Shown here: piece by piece, positions 24,884 to 33,041 of the stretch
Layout of the letters: each line of letters opens with the position of its first letter
How positions within the stretch are numbered: the first letter of the stretch is position 1
NCBI RefSeq assembly: GCF_003986935.1
Contig: NZ_RJZE01000026.1
Span: 1-64,000, forward strand
DNA length: 64,000 bases
Source: Paraburkholderia kururiensis JCM 10599 = LMG 19447
GTDB taxonomy: Bacteria > Pseudomonadota > Gammaproteobacteria > Burkholderiales > Burkholderiaceae
Direction: 5' to 3'
Notes under the pieces: model-generated
The model's database searches: none
What the model saw: the letters and a program-made list of their open reading frames with translations, nothing else
Told to the model about the DNA's origin: nothing
Program-made: the position numbers and the translations under genes

Positions 24884-26932
24884 TCAGTATCTGGCGTCCG
24901 CCGGCTTGCCTCCTTGAGGCCAGTCATGAACCTTGGCAGCAAAGTCGGGACGGGGCTGTTGCGTGAAATACGCAGCCACGTCGAGCGCGTCTTGATCACT
25001 CAGGCCGCCTTGCCCCAAGGGGAATTCGTTGCGTGTCCCGATCGGCATGTTGTGCCGGACGAACGCGGCGGCGGTGTAGAGCCTCGCCATGCCGGCCCCG
25101 ATGTTGAACGACGCGTCGCCCCATAGCGGGGGATAGACGTCGCGGCCGTCGGGCGCCTTTGTTCCTTCGCCGTTTGCGCCGTGACACGACGCGCATTGCG
25201 CCGCATACACTTCCTTGCCGTGAACCATGTTGGGCTTCAGGTTCCGGTTGAACTCGCCCACGCCGCGTCCGGGTATCTTTTTCTTCGGCTGGACTGTGCC
25301 CTTCATCCAGTCGAACCACGCCAGCATGGCCTTCATGTCCGCCGAATCAAGAGGCAGCGGTTTGCCGTTCATCGAGCGCAGCATGCAGCCGTTGATACGG
25401 TCGGCCAGCGTAATGACCTTGCCGGCACGCGCGGCATAGCTGGGAAACTGGGCGGAAAGACCCACGAACGGCGAGGCATCCGCAACCGTGCCCGCGTTGA
25501 GGTGGCAGCTCGCACAGTTGAGCGAGTTGCCGACGTTGCGTGGCAGCTGCGCTTTCGTGTCGACCATCAGCTGCATTCCGCGCGCGAGCTGTGCGGCGTT
25601 CTGCTGGTCGAGCATCGCGGCGAAACGCGGTGTCTGGAAGGTCGCCGGCGTGTCGGTCTTCAACGCCAGTTCGCGGCGAAGCTTCCCGACGGCGGACGCG
25701 CTCACGGGAACGCGCTGTCCTCCCCAGGTCGTGCGCGCGAACGTCAGGATGTCCGCCAGTTCCTCGTCGGAGAGCCTGTCGAACGCCGGCATCGTATAGA
25801 CCCGTGGATGGGCTGCCGTCTGCGGCGTCTGCCATCCGGTCAGTACCACGTGAATGGAGGAAACCGGGTCGGCGGAAAGCAGGGCCGTGTTGCGGGACAG
25901 CGGCGGGAATACCGGCGTGAAGCCGCGACCGTCGGTCTGATGGCAGGAGGCGCAGAACTGCAGGTATCCGAGGCCGCCTCGGGTGGTCAGAAGCCCGGCC
26001 GGTTGCGCGTGCGCCGTCTGCGCTATCGGGCCGCCGTCTGCGCGTGCGCCCGCCGGTTTGCCGGACAGCGACACGAGATACGTTGCGATGGCGTTCAGAT
26101 CCGCATCGCTCATGTATTGCGTGCTGTGATGAACGACGTCACCCATGCCGCCCGCTGCGTCACCGTAGCGGTTCTGGCCGGTCTTGAGCAAGGTGACGAG
26201 ATCGCGGGTCGTCCACAGGTTACGCAGATTGACGGCATGCCACGAGTCGACCGTCGCGCCGGACAGGAATGCGCTGCCGTTGCTACCCGCGTCGGATAGC
26301 GCCTTTTCCTGAAACCCGATGCCACGTGGCGTATGACACGCGCCGCAATGGCCGGCGCCCTGCACGAGATACGCGCCCCGGTTCCATTCGGCGCTGCGCT
26401 GCGGGTCGGGCACGTAGGGCGCGCTGTCCAGGAACAGCCAGTTCCATGCGGCGAGCGTCCAGCGCATGTTGAACGGCCAGGGGATACCGGTTGCCCGGTT
26501 GGGCTGGCTGACCGGCTCGACGCCCTGCTTCAGGTAGGCAAACAGCGCGTGCATATCCTCGTCGTTCATCTTCGCGTACGACGGATAGGGCATCGCAGGG
26601 TAGAGGTAATGGTTGTCGGCGGCGATGCCTTTTCGCATGACCCGCTCGAACTGGGCAAAGGTGTAGCGGCCTATGCCGGTCGCGTCGTCGGGCGTGATGT
26701 TGGTCGAATACACGGCACCCAGCGGCGTGTTGAGCGGCAGCCCTCCGGCAATGGGTTTCCCGTTCGGGGCCGTATGACAGGCAACGCAATCGCCGAGGCG
26801 GGCAACGTACGCGCCGCGTGTGACGAGGTCTGCGTCCGGCCCCTTCGGTGCATCGGCCTGGGCGGCGAGCGCGTAGTGGACGCCCATCGCCAGGGCGGCG
26901 ATGATCCAGCGCGAAAATTTTCGTTGTTTCAT
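24884..26932 (-). CDS. Five-haem fusion cytochrome c (ADH-subunit-II-like plus TsdA-like)
   Basis: A 682-residue periplasmic protein with a signal peptide (about 1-25) and five CxxCH sites. The first three (CVACH about 49, CGACH about 196, CASCH about 327) lie in a region like the tri-haem cytochrome subunit of membrane alcohol/gluconate dehydrogenases (RGAYVARLGDCVACHTA; MPYPSYAKMNDEDMHALFAY). The last two (CASCH about 473 and about 580) lie in a C-terminal region like the di-haem thiosulfate dehydrogenase TsdA (NCASCHLNAG; RINGCMLRSMNGKPLPLDS). ADH subunit II normally ends after three haems near 450 residues. No dehydrogenase subunit is adjacent. The ATG at 26932 is preferred over an upstream GTG. 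Electron donor and acceptor are unknown. Confidence 0.88.
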   Translation of the reverse strand: MKQRKFSRWIIAALAMGVHYALAAQADAPKGPDADLVTRGAYVARLGDCVACHTAPNGKPIAGGLPLNTPLGAVYSTNITPDDATGIGRYTFAQFERVMRKGIAADNHYLYPAMPYPSYAKMNDEDMHALFAYLKQGVEPVSQPNRATGIPWPFNMRWTLAAWNWLFLDSAPYVPDPQRSAEWNRGAYLVQGAGHCGACHTPRGIGFQEKALSDAGSNGSAFLSGATVDSWHAVNLRNLWTTRDLVTLLKTGQNRYGDAAGGMGDVVHHSTQYMSDADLNAIATYLVSLSGKPAGARADGGPIAQTAHAQPAGLLTTRGGLGYLQFCASCHQTDGRGFTPVFPPLSRNTALLSADPVSSIHVVLTGWQTPQTAAHPRVYTMPAFDRLSDEELADILTFARTTWGGQRVPVSASAVGKLRRELALKTDTPATFQTPRFAAMLDQQNAAQLARGMQLMVDTKAQLPRNVGNSLNCASCHLNAGTVADASPFVGLSAQFPSYAARAGKVITLADRINGCMLRSMNGKPLPLDSADMKAMLAWFDWMKGTVQPKKKIPGRGVGEFNRNLKPNMVHGKEVYAAQCASCHGANGEGTKAPDGRDVYPPLWGDASFNIGAGMARLYTAAAFVRHNMPIGTRNEFPLGQGGLSDQDALDVAAYFTQQPRPDFAAKVHDWPQGGKPADARY

Positions 26933-27430
26933 CTTGTACGGGTTCCCTGGTCGCACCGCGTGTGACGGCTGTGCCCGTCGTTCTTGTCCGGAGCGCTACG
27001 CGGCTTCGATGCACCGGCGTGGAGGCTCGCGTCTTTACAGCCGCTTCACGCGAGTCCAGCCGCTGCGGTGTTCGAACGGTGATTTGCCGGCCGCAGGACG
27101 TCTTCGCTTATTCCATAGTTGAATAAGCAAATTTCGGCGGGAAATATAGGACGCCCATTCCGGCTGTGTCAATGCAGACAGGCCGTGCACATGACGTATG
27201 CCGGTCTCCTTGACTGCGGGTGGTGTTCGGTCACTCGCGAATGCGGAGGCGCCGGATGCGCGCTCAAGGTCTCAGGCAGGGCTGACGGGTCGCAGCGGTT
27301 GTGGTTGGCGTCGCCACGCTCGTGGCATTTCGTCGCATCTCCGTTGCGGATCGACGCAAACGACGGCACGTCGCGCATATGCCGACTACGCCGTGTTTTG
27401 TGAGCGACGCCGTGTGCGGGGCGCACATCA
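26933..27430. other. Upstream region of the five-haem cytochrome
   Basis: A 498-bp stretch without a convincing gene. It holds the promoter of the cytochrome and an 8-bp dyad at 27106-27128. The open frames here have no ribosome site and no recognisable family. Confidence 0.45.
27106..27128. promoter_or_regulatory. Inverted repeat GCTTATTC-N7-GAATAAGC
   Basis: Perfect 8+7+8 dyad in an AT-rich patch 174 bp upstream of the cytochrome start. Geometry and AT-rich arms resemble LysR- or MarR-type operators. No regulator gene of matching kind is directly adjacent except the LysR at 27991-28875. Confidence 0.5.
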
Positions 27431-27760
27431 TCAGGAATGTCGCAGGAAGCTCCCGGCCTTGCGCTCCAGCAGCGCAATCAGTTCGGGCTGCATGAAGGCG
27501 TATTTGTCGGGGATGTCGAGACAGACGATTCTTTTGCCTTTCAGGAAAGGGCCGAATTTTCTGGAGAGCTTCGCCTTGTGTGCGCGCTCCATCACGAAAA
27601 TGATGTCGGCCCAAGCGATCTGCCCGCTTGAGACTGGCGTTTGCGCATCGGGTGCCACGCCGGCAGAGTCCGTTTCAACGTCCTTCCAGCCGGAAAACAC
27701 GTCTTCAGCCGTTGGGCTGCGCAACCGGTTCCTGCTGCAGATAAATAGTGCGCGGGTCAT
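27431..27760 (-). CDS. Low-molecular-weight protein tyrosine phosphatase-like protein
   Basis: A 109-residue protein with the CX5R(S/T) phosphatase loop right at the N-terminus: ALFICSRNRLRSPTAE (Cys8, Arg14, Ser15). ADIIFVMERAHK matches the family's second conserved strand and LDIPDKYAFM supplies a candidate general acid near the C-terminus. It is shorter than typical LMW-PTPs (about 145-160 residues) and lacks the canonical DPY loop, so it belongs to the short predicted-phosphatase branch (DUF-like). GAAAGGCG precedes the ATG. The regulatory partner (tyrosine kinase) is not in the window. Confidence 0.78.
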   Translation of the reverse strand: MTRALFICSRNRLRSPTAEDVFSGWKDVETDSAGVAPDAQTPVSSGQIAWADIIFVMERAHKAKLSRKFGPFLKGKRIVCLDIPDKYAFMQPELIALLERKAGSFLRHS

Positions 27761-27990
27761 GCGTCGCCTTTCATGAGTCTCTTCCCTCACAACGGGCAAG
27801 CCACGATTCTCCCTCAGAGAATCAGGAGCTTGCGGATTTTCGCGAATCTGGGCGAGCGCGCCCGTATCAGGTCCACGATGTACTCGTGGCAGCAACGCTC
27901 TGGGGATGTTCGCCATAACATCGGCCACGCGCTGCGATGGCACGTGGCCCGCGGTTCGTCGTTGCATCCACCGTGCGTGAATGACAACGC

Positions 27991-28875
27991 CTACGCCAAT
28001 CGCAAATCCCACAACACATCAAGTACGTGTTGCGTGGAACGCTCAACGTGCCCCGCACGGTGCGCAATACCGAGCCGACGCCACAACGCCGGGCGCAGCG
28101 GACGCATGGCAATGCGCTCGTCGGGCATGGGCGTAGTGGCCTCGTGGGGCAACAGCGCTGCGCCGTAACCTGCCGCTACCAGACTCTTGATCGCATCGTT
28201 GTAGTTGAGCTGAATGCGCGGCGAAGGATGGTGCCCTGCGGTCGCGAACCACTCCGCCGTCAGACGCGAAAGACGCGTGGTCGCGTCATTGAGAATGAGA
28301 GGTCGAGCGGCGAGCCACTCAGGGGTGATGCGGGCCGGACACCGCCACTGCGCTGGCACAAAGGCCATCACAGGGTCGCGGCGCCAGGGCTTTATCACGA
28401 GTCCAGCCACGGGTGGCTGAGGCAACGCGATCAACCCGACATCCAGCGTTCCATCCACCAGCCGGGACAGGGTTTCCTGCGAAGTGAGCACGGCAATCTG
28501 AATGTCGATGGCGGGATGGTGCTCGCGCAGGACCTCGAGCGCTTGCGGCAGCAGGTGGGCGATCACGCCTGTCGACGCGCCGAGACGCGCACGCCCTTCG
28601 AGTCCCGCTACCTGGCGTTGAATATCGTCTAACGCTTGCTCCGCGTCGGCCAGCAGTCGACGCGCGCGCTCTACCAGCTCCTCGCCTATGGGCGTCGGCC
28701 CCACCTGTCCGCGCTTGCGCAACAGGAGTGGCGCGCCAATGCGGTCTTCGAGTTCAGCGATGTGGAGGCTGACTGTGGGCGGCGCCAGGTTCAATGCACG
28801 CGCCGCATCGACAAATGAACCCCGATCGGCAACGGAAATCAGGGTGCGCAAACGGTCCAGGCTGATTTCTCGCAT
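27991..28875 (-). CDS. LysR-family transcriptional regulator, divergent from argC
   Basis: The 294-residue protein has the LysR winged-helix domain (about 4-63; LDRLRTLISVADRGSFVDAA, NLAPPTVSLHIAELEDRIGA) and a periplasmic-binding-like effector domain (about 90-290) with GLIALPQPPVAGLVI and SLVAAGYGAALLP. It is divergently arranged with argC, 130 bp apart, and a perfect dyad with T-N11-A form lies 13-29 bp upstream of its own start. That layout suggests autoregulation and control of argC. The effector may be an arginine-pathway metabolite (inference). Confidence 0.9.
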   Translation of the reverse strand: MREISLDRLRTLISVADRGSFVDAARALNLAPPTVSLHIAELEDRIGAPLLLRKRGQVGPTPIGEELVERARRLLADAEQALDDIQRQVAGLEGRARLGASTGVIAHLLPQALEVLREHHPAIDIQIAVLTSQETLSRLVDGTLDVGLIALPQPPVAGLVIKPWRRDPVMAFVPAQWRCPARITPEWLAARPLILNDATTRLSRLTAEWFATAGHHPSPRIQLNYNDAIKSLVAAGYGAALLPHEATTPMPDERIAMRPLRPALWRRLGIAHRAGHVERSTQHVLDVLWDLRLA

Positions 28876-28887
28876 GTTGCCGTCCAG

Positions 28888-28904
28888 ATTCAGAAAAACT
28901 GAAT
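28888..28904. promoter_or_regulatory. LysR-type operator dyad ATTCAG-N5-CTGAAT
   Basis: A perfect 6+5+6 inverted repeat with the T-N11-A core typical of LysR sites, in the argC/LysR divergent region, 13 bp from the LysR start codon. It likely binds the divergently encoded regulator. Confidence 0.65.
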
Positions 28905-29005
28905 GTTCACGTCATGAAATTCAACTTCCTCTATTCTAGACGTCCGCGCAACATAGGGGCTCGATTTGCCTTTTTATAACCCACAGTCAGCGGAGTCACC
29001 CACGT

Positions 29006-29935
29006 ATGAGCGCCCCCCTAGTTTTCATCGACGGCGACCAGGGCACCACCGGGCTGCAAATCCATGACCGGCTGCGCGACCGCACCGACATCAGACTGTT
29101 CACACTTGCCGCTGCGGAGCGCAAAGACTCGCGGCGTCGTGCAGAAGCTATCAACGCCTGCGACATCGCCATGCTTTGTTTGCCCGATGCCGCCGCGCGC
29201 GAGGCAGTGGGCGCCATCGTCAATCCTGCCGTCCGCGTTATCGACGCAAGCTCCGCCCATCGCACGCAGCCGGACTGGACTTACGGTTTCCCGGAAATGT
29301 CGCCGGGGCAGGCTGGGCACATTGCGAGCGCACGTCGGGTCACCAATCCCGGTTGCTATCCGACTGGTGCAGTTGGTCTGCTGCGTCCATTGATGCAGGC
29401 AGGGCTCATACCGGGCAATTACCCGATCAGCATCCACGCGGTATCCGGCTACTCCGGACGGGGACGTGCCGGCGTGGAGGAACACGAGGGGCCGGGCGCG
29501 GCCAACGCGCCTTCATACCAGGTCTACGGTCTGGAACTCGCGCACAAGCACGCGCCGGAGATCCAGCAGCACGCCTTGCTTGCGCAACGTCCCATTTTCG
29601 TCCCTGCGTATGGAGCGTTCCGCCAGGGCATCGTGCTGACGGTGCCGCTGGCGTTGACGCTGCTGGCGCCCGGCGTGGAGGGGGCCACGTTACACGCCTG
29701 TCTCGCACGTCACTATGCCGAGGCGGCCCACGTGCGTGTCTTGCCGCTGCACGAATCGGGCGGCCTGGCGCCCCTGGATCCGCAAGCGCTGAACGGTACG
29801 AACGACATGCACCTGGGCGTGTTTCCCAACATGGAGCACGGGCATGTCCTCCTGTCCGCGGTGTTCGACAATCTCGGCAAGGGAGCATCCGGTGCCGCGG
29901 TTCAGAACCTGAACCTCATGCTCACGCAGCAATAG
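29006..29935 (+). CDS. argC: N-acetyl-gamma-glutamyl-phosphate reductase, short (type 2) form
   Basis: A 309-residue enzyme that reduces N-acetylglutamyl-5-phosphate to the semialdehyde in arginine biosynthesis, with NADPH. The N-terminal Rossmann segment GDQGTTGLQIHDRL, IDASSAHR, the catalytic cysteine in NPGCYPTG (Cys117), and HAVSGYSGRGR with EEHEGPG identify ArgC. Its length near 310 residues and the GDQGTTG start mark the type 2 form rather than the 340-residue one. No other arg gene is adjacent; the divergent LysR regulator is the only partner, so it may be a second, conditionally expressed copy. Confidence 0.92.
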   Translation: MSAPLVFIDGDQGTTGLQIHDRLRDRTDIRLFTLAAAERKDSRRRAEAINACDIAMLCLPDAAAREAVGAIVNPAVRVIDASSAHRTQPDWTYGFPEMSPGQAGHIASARRVTNPGCYPTGAVGLLRPLMQAGLIPGNYPISIHAVSGYSGRGRAGVEEHEGPGAANAPSYQVYGLELAHKHAPEIQQHALLAQRPIFVPAYGAFRQGIVLTVPLALTLLAPGVEGATLHACLARHYAEAAHVRVLPLHESGGLAPLDPQALNGTNDMHLGVFPNMEHGHVLLSAVFDNLGKGASGAAVQNLNLMLTQQ

Positions 29936-30044
29936 TGGCCGATGGTTCGAGCTAACTGGCTGGCTAGGGGTCGATGCAAGCCGATCGCATCGGGCAGAGG
30001 TCGGGCAAAAGCAGCCCTTCGACTGCACGGTCATCGCCGGCTAG

Positions 30045-30497
30045 TTAGAAGCTCCGTCTCACAACAAGAAATGCTCCCGCTATAAGGAGAACTCCGCCCA
30101 GAACGGAAAAGGCATGTGACTGGAAATAGTTCGCTGACGTCGACCTGCTTGCATCGACAATCAGCCCAGTAACAAGCTGGCTGGCGACCAAAACGGCTAT
30201 GGTGGATGCTGCGCCAATCCGCTGATATCCATGTATTCCGGCGAAGACAAAGAACGAGCCCAGCAATCCTGGCAACAGTGACCAGGGTCGAATAGTTCCA
30301 ACGGCTTCGACGATGCCATCAAGGCCGTTGCGGCCCAACAGAAGGAGGAGCAGAAGCCCCAGACCAGCGCCCGAATTAATCACCAGGGCTATAAGTACCG
30401 TTGAGGCTGTTGCGGTGATGCGTACCATCAGAAGATTCTGCACAATCAACGATATGCCCGCCGCGATAAGCAGCAGTATCGTGAAACTCCGGTTCAT
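30045..30497 (-). CDS. YdcZ/DUF606-type DMT membrane protein
   Basis: The 150-residue protein has five hydrophobic segments and the DUF606 pattern: small N-terminal helix, QNLLMVRITATASTVLIALV, INSGAGLGLL, PWSLLPGLLGSFFVFAGIHG, IGAASTIAVLVASQLVTGLI and a C-terminal GGVLLIAGAFLVVRR. It belongs to the drug/metabolite transporter superfamily as a half-length protein that probably dimerises. Substrate unknown. GC and codon use are lower than in the Tad or opine genes. It lies 60 bp downstream of the GNAT gene on the same strand and could share its transcript. Confidence 0.82.
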   Translation of the reverse strand: MNRSFTILLLIAAGISLIVQNLLMVRITATASTVLIALVINSGAGLGLLLLLLLGRNGLDGIVEAVGTIRPWSLLPGLLGSFFVFAGIHGYQRIGAASTIAVLVASQLVTGLIVDASRSTSANYFQSHAFSVLGGVLLIAGAFLVVRRSF

Positions 30498-30557
30498 GGG
30501 ACTCCTGACATATCGTTTGCAATTAAGCCGAGTTCGAGGCGCACGGAAGCCTATTTA

Positions 30558-31085
30558 TCATTCCGCTTTCTTGGCGTCCGGCTCAGTGCGTGGGTCGATG
30601 GTCAGTTGGAGAAAGGCCAGGTCGAGCCACCGACCGAACTTCGTTCCGACCTCCTTCAGAAGCCCAACCTGCTCGAATCCGAGTTTCCGATGCAACTGGA
30701 TGGAGATATCGTTTCCTGCCTCTATCCCTGCGACCATCACATGCTTACCGAGAGAGCGCGCACGCTCGATGAGCGCGACCATTAGTGCTTTCCCCGTTCC
30801 AGCCCCGCGGCAGTTCTTGTTGACGTAGACGGAGTGCTCGACCGTGTGCCTGTAGCCGTCAAAGGCCCGCCAGTCGCCGAATGACGCATAGCCGAGAACT
30901 GTCTGGTCGTCGTCGACGGCCACAATGACCGGGTAGCCGACACGTTGTCTTTCTGCAAGCCACGCCTGACGGTTAGCCGCATCGACGGCAATCTCATTCC
31001 AGATTGCTGTCGTATTGAGCACGGCATCGTTGTAAATCGCCACGATGCCATCGATGTCGCCCACATTTGCGTCCCGTATCTGCAT
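30558..31085 (-). CDS. GNAT N-acetyltransferase (phosphinothricin/amino-acid type)
   Basis: A 175-residue acetyltransferase. It shows DANVGDIDGIVAIYNDAVLN, IVAVDDDQTVLGYASFGDWR, the acetyl-CoA loop NCRGAGTGKALM (about 91-102), and the family's GNDISIQLHRKLGFEQVGLL. This sequence pattern is that of the PAT/YncA/MnaT branch, which acetylates phosphinothricin, methionine sulfoximine or small amino acids. The start at 31085 has AGGAGGG upstream; the frame extends 45 codons further without support. It is divergently transcribed from the XRE-cupin regulator, 100 bp apart, the standard arrangement of regulator and target. Confidence 0.88.
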   Translation of the reverse strand: MQIRDANVGDIDGIVAIYNDAVLNTTAIWNEIAVDAANRQAWLAERQRVGYPVIVAVDDDQTVLGYASFGDWRAFDGYRHTVEHSVYVNKNCRGAGTGKALMVALIERARSLGKHVMVAGIEAGNDISIQLHRKLGFEQVGLLKEVGTKFGRWLDLAFLQLTIDPRTEPDAKKAE

Positions 31086-31123
31086 ATTGCCCTCCTGTTG
31101 TTTGTTCACGATAATGCGGCGTT

Positions 31124-31132
31124 TGTCCACTA
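31124..31132 (+). repeat. Direct repeat TGTCCACTA, copy 1 (candidate operator)
   Basis: Identical 9-mer to 31187-31195, exactly 63 bp upstream of it (six helical turns). This copy lies in the divergent promoter region, 39 bp before the GNAT start. Confidence 0.45.
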
Positions 31133-31172
31133 TATTGGATAGCGGTAGCGCAGCCCCTCTTATCTTGTCTAT

Positions 31173-31178
31173 TATAAT
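31173..31178 (+). promoter_or_regulatory. Perfect -10 hexamer TATAAT just before the XRE gene
   Basis: The consensus -10 element ends 7 bases before the ATG of the regulator gene, so transcription would begin at or next to the start codon and give a leaderless mRNA. No clear -35 hexamer was found at 16-18 bp spacing, and no ribosome site exists upstream. Confidence 0.5.
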
Positions 31179-31185
31179 ATAACCT

Positions 31186-31752
31186 ATGTCCACTAAAGTA
31201 GATATCCTTGATGTGCGCATTGGCGCGCGAATTCGAATCGAGCGTGAAAGCCGTGGCTGGTCTCTGACGGATTTGGCCGAACGGTCCGGGGTGTCACGGG
31301 CAATGATTCACAAAATCGAGAGGGCGGAGAGCAGCCCGACAGCCATGCTTCTCGGGAGGTTGTCTGGCGCTTTCAGTCTGAGTATGTCCACGCTGATGGC
31401 CCGCGCAGAAATGCCGGAGGGACGACTGCTGAGGAAGAAAGACCAACCTGTCTGGACTGACCCGCAGAGCGGCTATCGCCGACGTCACGTTTCGCCCCGT
31501 TCGGATATGCCACTTGATTTGGTGCATATTGAACTGCCGCCAGGCGCCGCGATTCCCATGCCGGCGTCTGCCTACGCCTTCCAACGACAGCTGATTTGGG
31601 TGTTACAGGGTACTTTGGTATTTGTAGAAGGCAAGATGCGCCATGAGCTGGAGGAAGGGGACTGCCTTGAACTCGGTCCTCCTGCCGACTGTGAATTCAA
31701 AAATGAAAGTTCGCACGCGTGTATCTACGCAGTTGCTGTACTGAAGAATTAG
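31186..31752 (+). CDS. XRE-family regulator with C-terminal cupin domain
   Basis: The 188-residue protein has an HTH_3 domain (about 10-66): IGARIRIERESRGWSLTDLA, SGVSRAMIHKIERAESSPTA, followed by a linker and a cupin-2 barrel (about 105-187) with LPPGAAIPMPASAYAFQRQL, WVLQGTLVFVEGKMRHELEE and GDCLELGPPADCEFKN. Such HTH-cupin regulators sense small metabolites. It is divergent from the GNAT gene and probably represses it and itself. A second TGTCCACTA copy overlaps its own start codon. Base composition is lower in GC than the surrounding genome, a hint of transfer. Confidence 0.88.
   Translation: MSTKVDILDVRIGARIRIERESRGWSLTDLAERSGVSRAMIHKIERAESSPTAMLLGRLSGAFSLSMSTLMARAEMPEGRLLRKKDQPVWTDPQSGYRRRHVSPRSDMPLDLVHIELPPGAAIPMPASAYAFQRQLIWVLQGTLVFVEGKMRHELEEGDCLELGPPADCEFKNESSHACIYAVAVLKN
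31187..31195 (+). repeat. Direct repeat TGTCCACTA, copy 2 (overlaps the XRE start)
   Basis: Second copy of the 9-mer. It begins at the second base of the XRE start codon, where binding would block initiation of a leaderless transcript. Confidence 0.45.
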
Positions 31753-31876
31753 AACAAATGGCTTGCAGGCCGCTCCTCCGAACGATGGGCATTTGTGCTG
31801 TGCCGGGAGATGCTTTCTCTCAAGCCGAAGCTGTAGCGGGAATGACCGTTTGCGGACAGCCAAACGCCTCCAAAAA

Positions 31877-32704
31877 TCACGCCCCTTCCCCCGCCCCCAC
31901 CCGCACCGATCCCCACAACATCCGATACAGCATCCACACCCCCAGCGCCCCGCTCGCGAGCGCCCACAACCGCCACGGCGCCATCCAGTCCGCCGTCGCC
32001 GCGTTCCATTCGCGCGCCCCGAGATACACGGCAGACGTCACTACCGCGACGTTGTAAAACGCGTGCAACAGCATGCACGGCAGCAGCGAACGCGTGCGTC
32101 GGTACAGCGCGCCGTTCACGCAGCCCAGCACGAAGCCCACCATGAACTGGTACACGTTGAGGTGCGCAAGTCCGAACACGGCAGCCGAATGCACGATAGC
32201 GACGCCAGGCGGATATTGCCGCAGGAAGCTGCGCAGGATGATGCCGCGAAACAGCATCTCCTCGACGATGGGCGCAATCACGCAGACCAGCGCCAGCGTG
32301 CCGAGTCCGCCTTTCATGAATTGCTCGCTGCCCGCCTGCATGGTTGGGCTCATCGGAAACAGCAATACGACCAGCATCTGCAGCAGGTTGCACACGAGCA
32401 GCAGGCCCAGCGCGAGCAGCAGGATGGGCAGCGTGAAGAGCGCAAACGTGGCCGTCCACGAACTGCCGTTCTCGTGCAGCAATTCACGGTAGGTCGCCTT
32501 GCTGTGATGCAGCAGCACAGTGAAGCCCATTCCATAGGCGAGCACGCGGCCGATGCTGTAGATCGCCATGGGTTGTAGCCCCGCGCTGCGGCCCGGCTGC
32601 GCGATGATCGCGTTGACCAGCATCTCCCCGAAGTACAACGCGACCAGCACAAAGAACGCTTCCAGCAGGTTCGGAAAGCAATATTGGTGTTGTGGCGGCT
32701 TCAT
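31877..32704 (-). CDS. CPBP-family intramembrane metalloprotease
   Basis: A 275-residue membrane protein with about eight hydrophobic segments. The CPBP/Abi motifs are intact: motif 1 IVEEMLFRGIILRSF (Glu148, Glu149, Arg153), motif 2 FGLAHLNVYQF (His181) and motif 3 PCMLLHAFYN. The two Glu and the His ligands form the metal site inside the membrane. Family members process prenylated or regulatory peptides, and some give bacteriocin immunity. The substrate is not evident. It is monocistronic and is followed on the other side by the GC-poor XRE gene. Confidence 0.88.
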   Translation of the reverse strand: MKPPQHQYCFPNLLEAFFVLVALYFGEMLVNAIIAQPGRSAGLQPMAIYSIGRVLAYGMGFTVLLHHSKATYRELLHENGSSWTATFALFTLPILLLALGLLLVCNLLQMLVVLLFPMSPTMQAGSEQFMKGGLGTLALVCVIAPIVEEMLFRGIILRSFLRQYPPGVAIVHSAAVFGLAHLNVYQFMVGFVLGCVNGALYRRTRSLLPCMLLHAFYNVAVVTSAVYLGAREWNAATADWMAPWRLWALASGALGVWMLYRMLWGSVRVGAGEGA

Positions 32705-33041
32705 GGCTTCATGGTCCGTGATGTTCGAAGCTGTTGCGCGCTACGCGCGAAATGCGCGTCCCCGTCGGGGTTATCGTCAATACGGCTGCAAAACCTTAGT
32801 GCGTCGCACTTCGGGCCGCGAGCGGCGGCTCGGGCAGCACTCGGCATCGCATTGCTCCGCATCGCATAAAACAGCACGCCAGCAACGCCACTTCCTCCCA
32901 CACCGAATCCCGTCACGCCGCTGCCACAGGCGCCCTGCACGATGGAAAGCGTTGATACGCGCAGGAACGGGCTGGCCGCACCGCACGCCCGCACGCCAGC
33001 GCGCTTGCAAGGGCCTTACATCGTCCACGGAGGAGGCTGCC
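32705..33041. other. Intergenic region between the CPBP and PLD-like genes
   Basis: A 337-bp divergent intergenic stretch. It should carry both promoters; no dyad, repeat or coding frame of note was recognised. Confidence 0.4.

Noticed and set aside
27119..27403. 94-codon frame upstream of the cytochrome
   Set aside because: No ribosome site, overlaps the operator dyad and shows no family.
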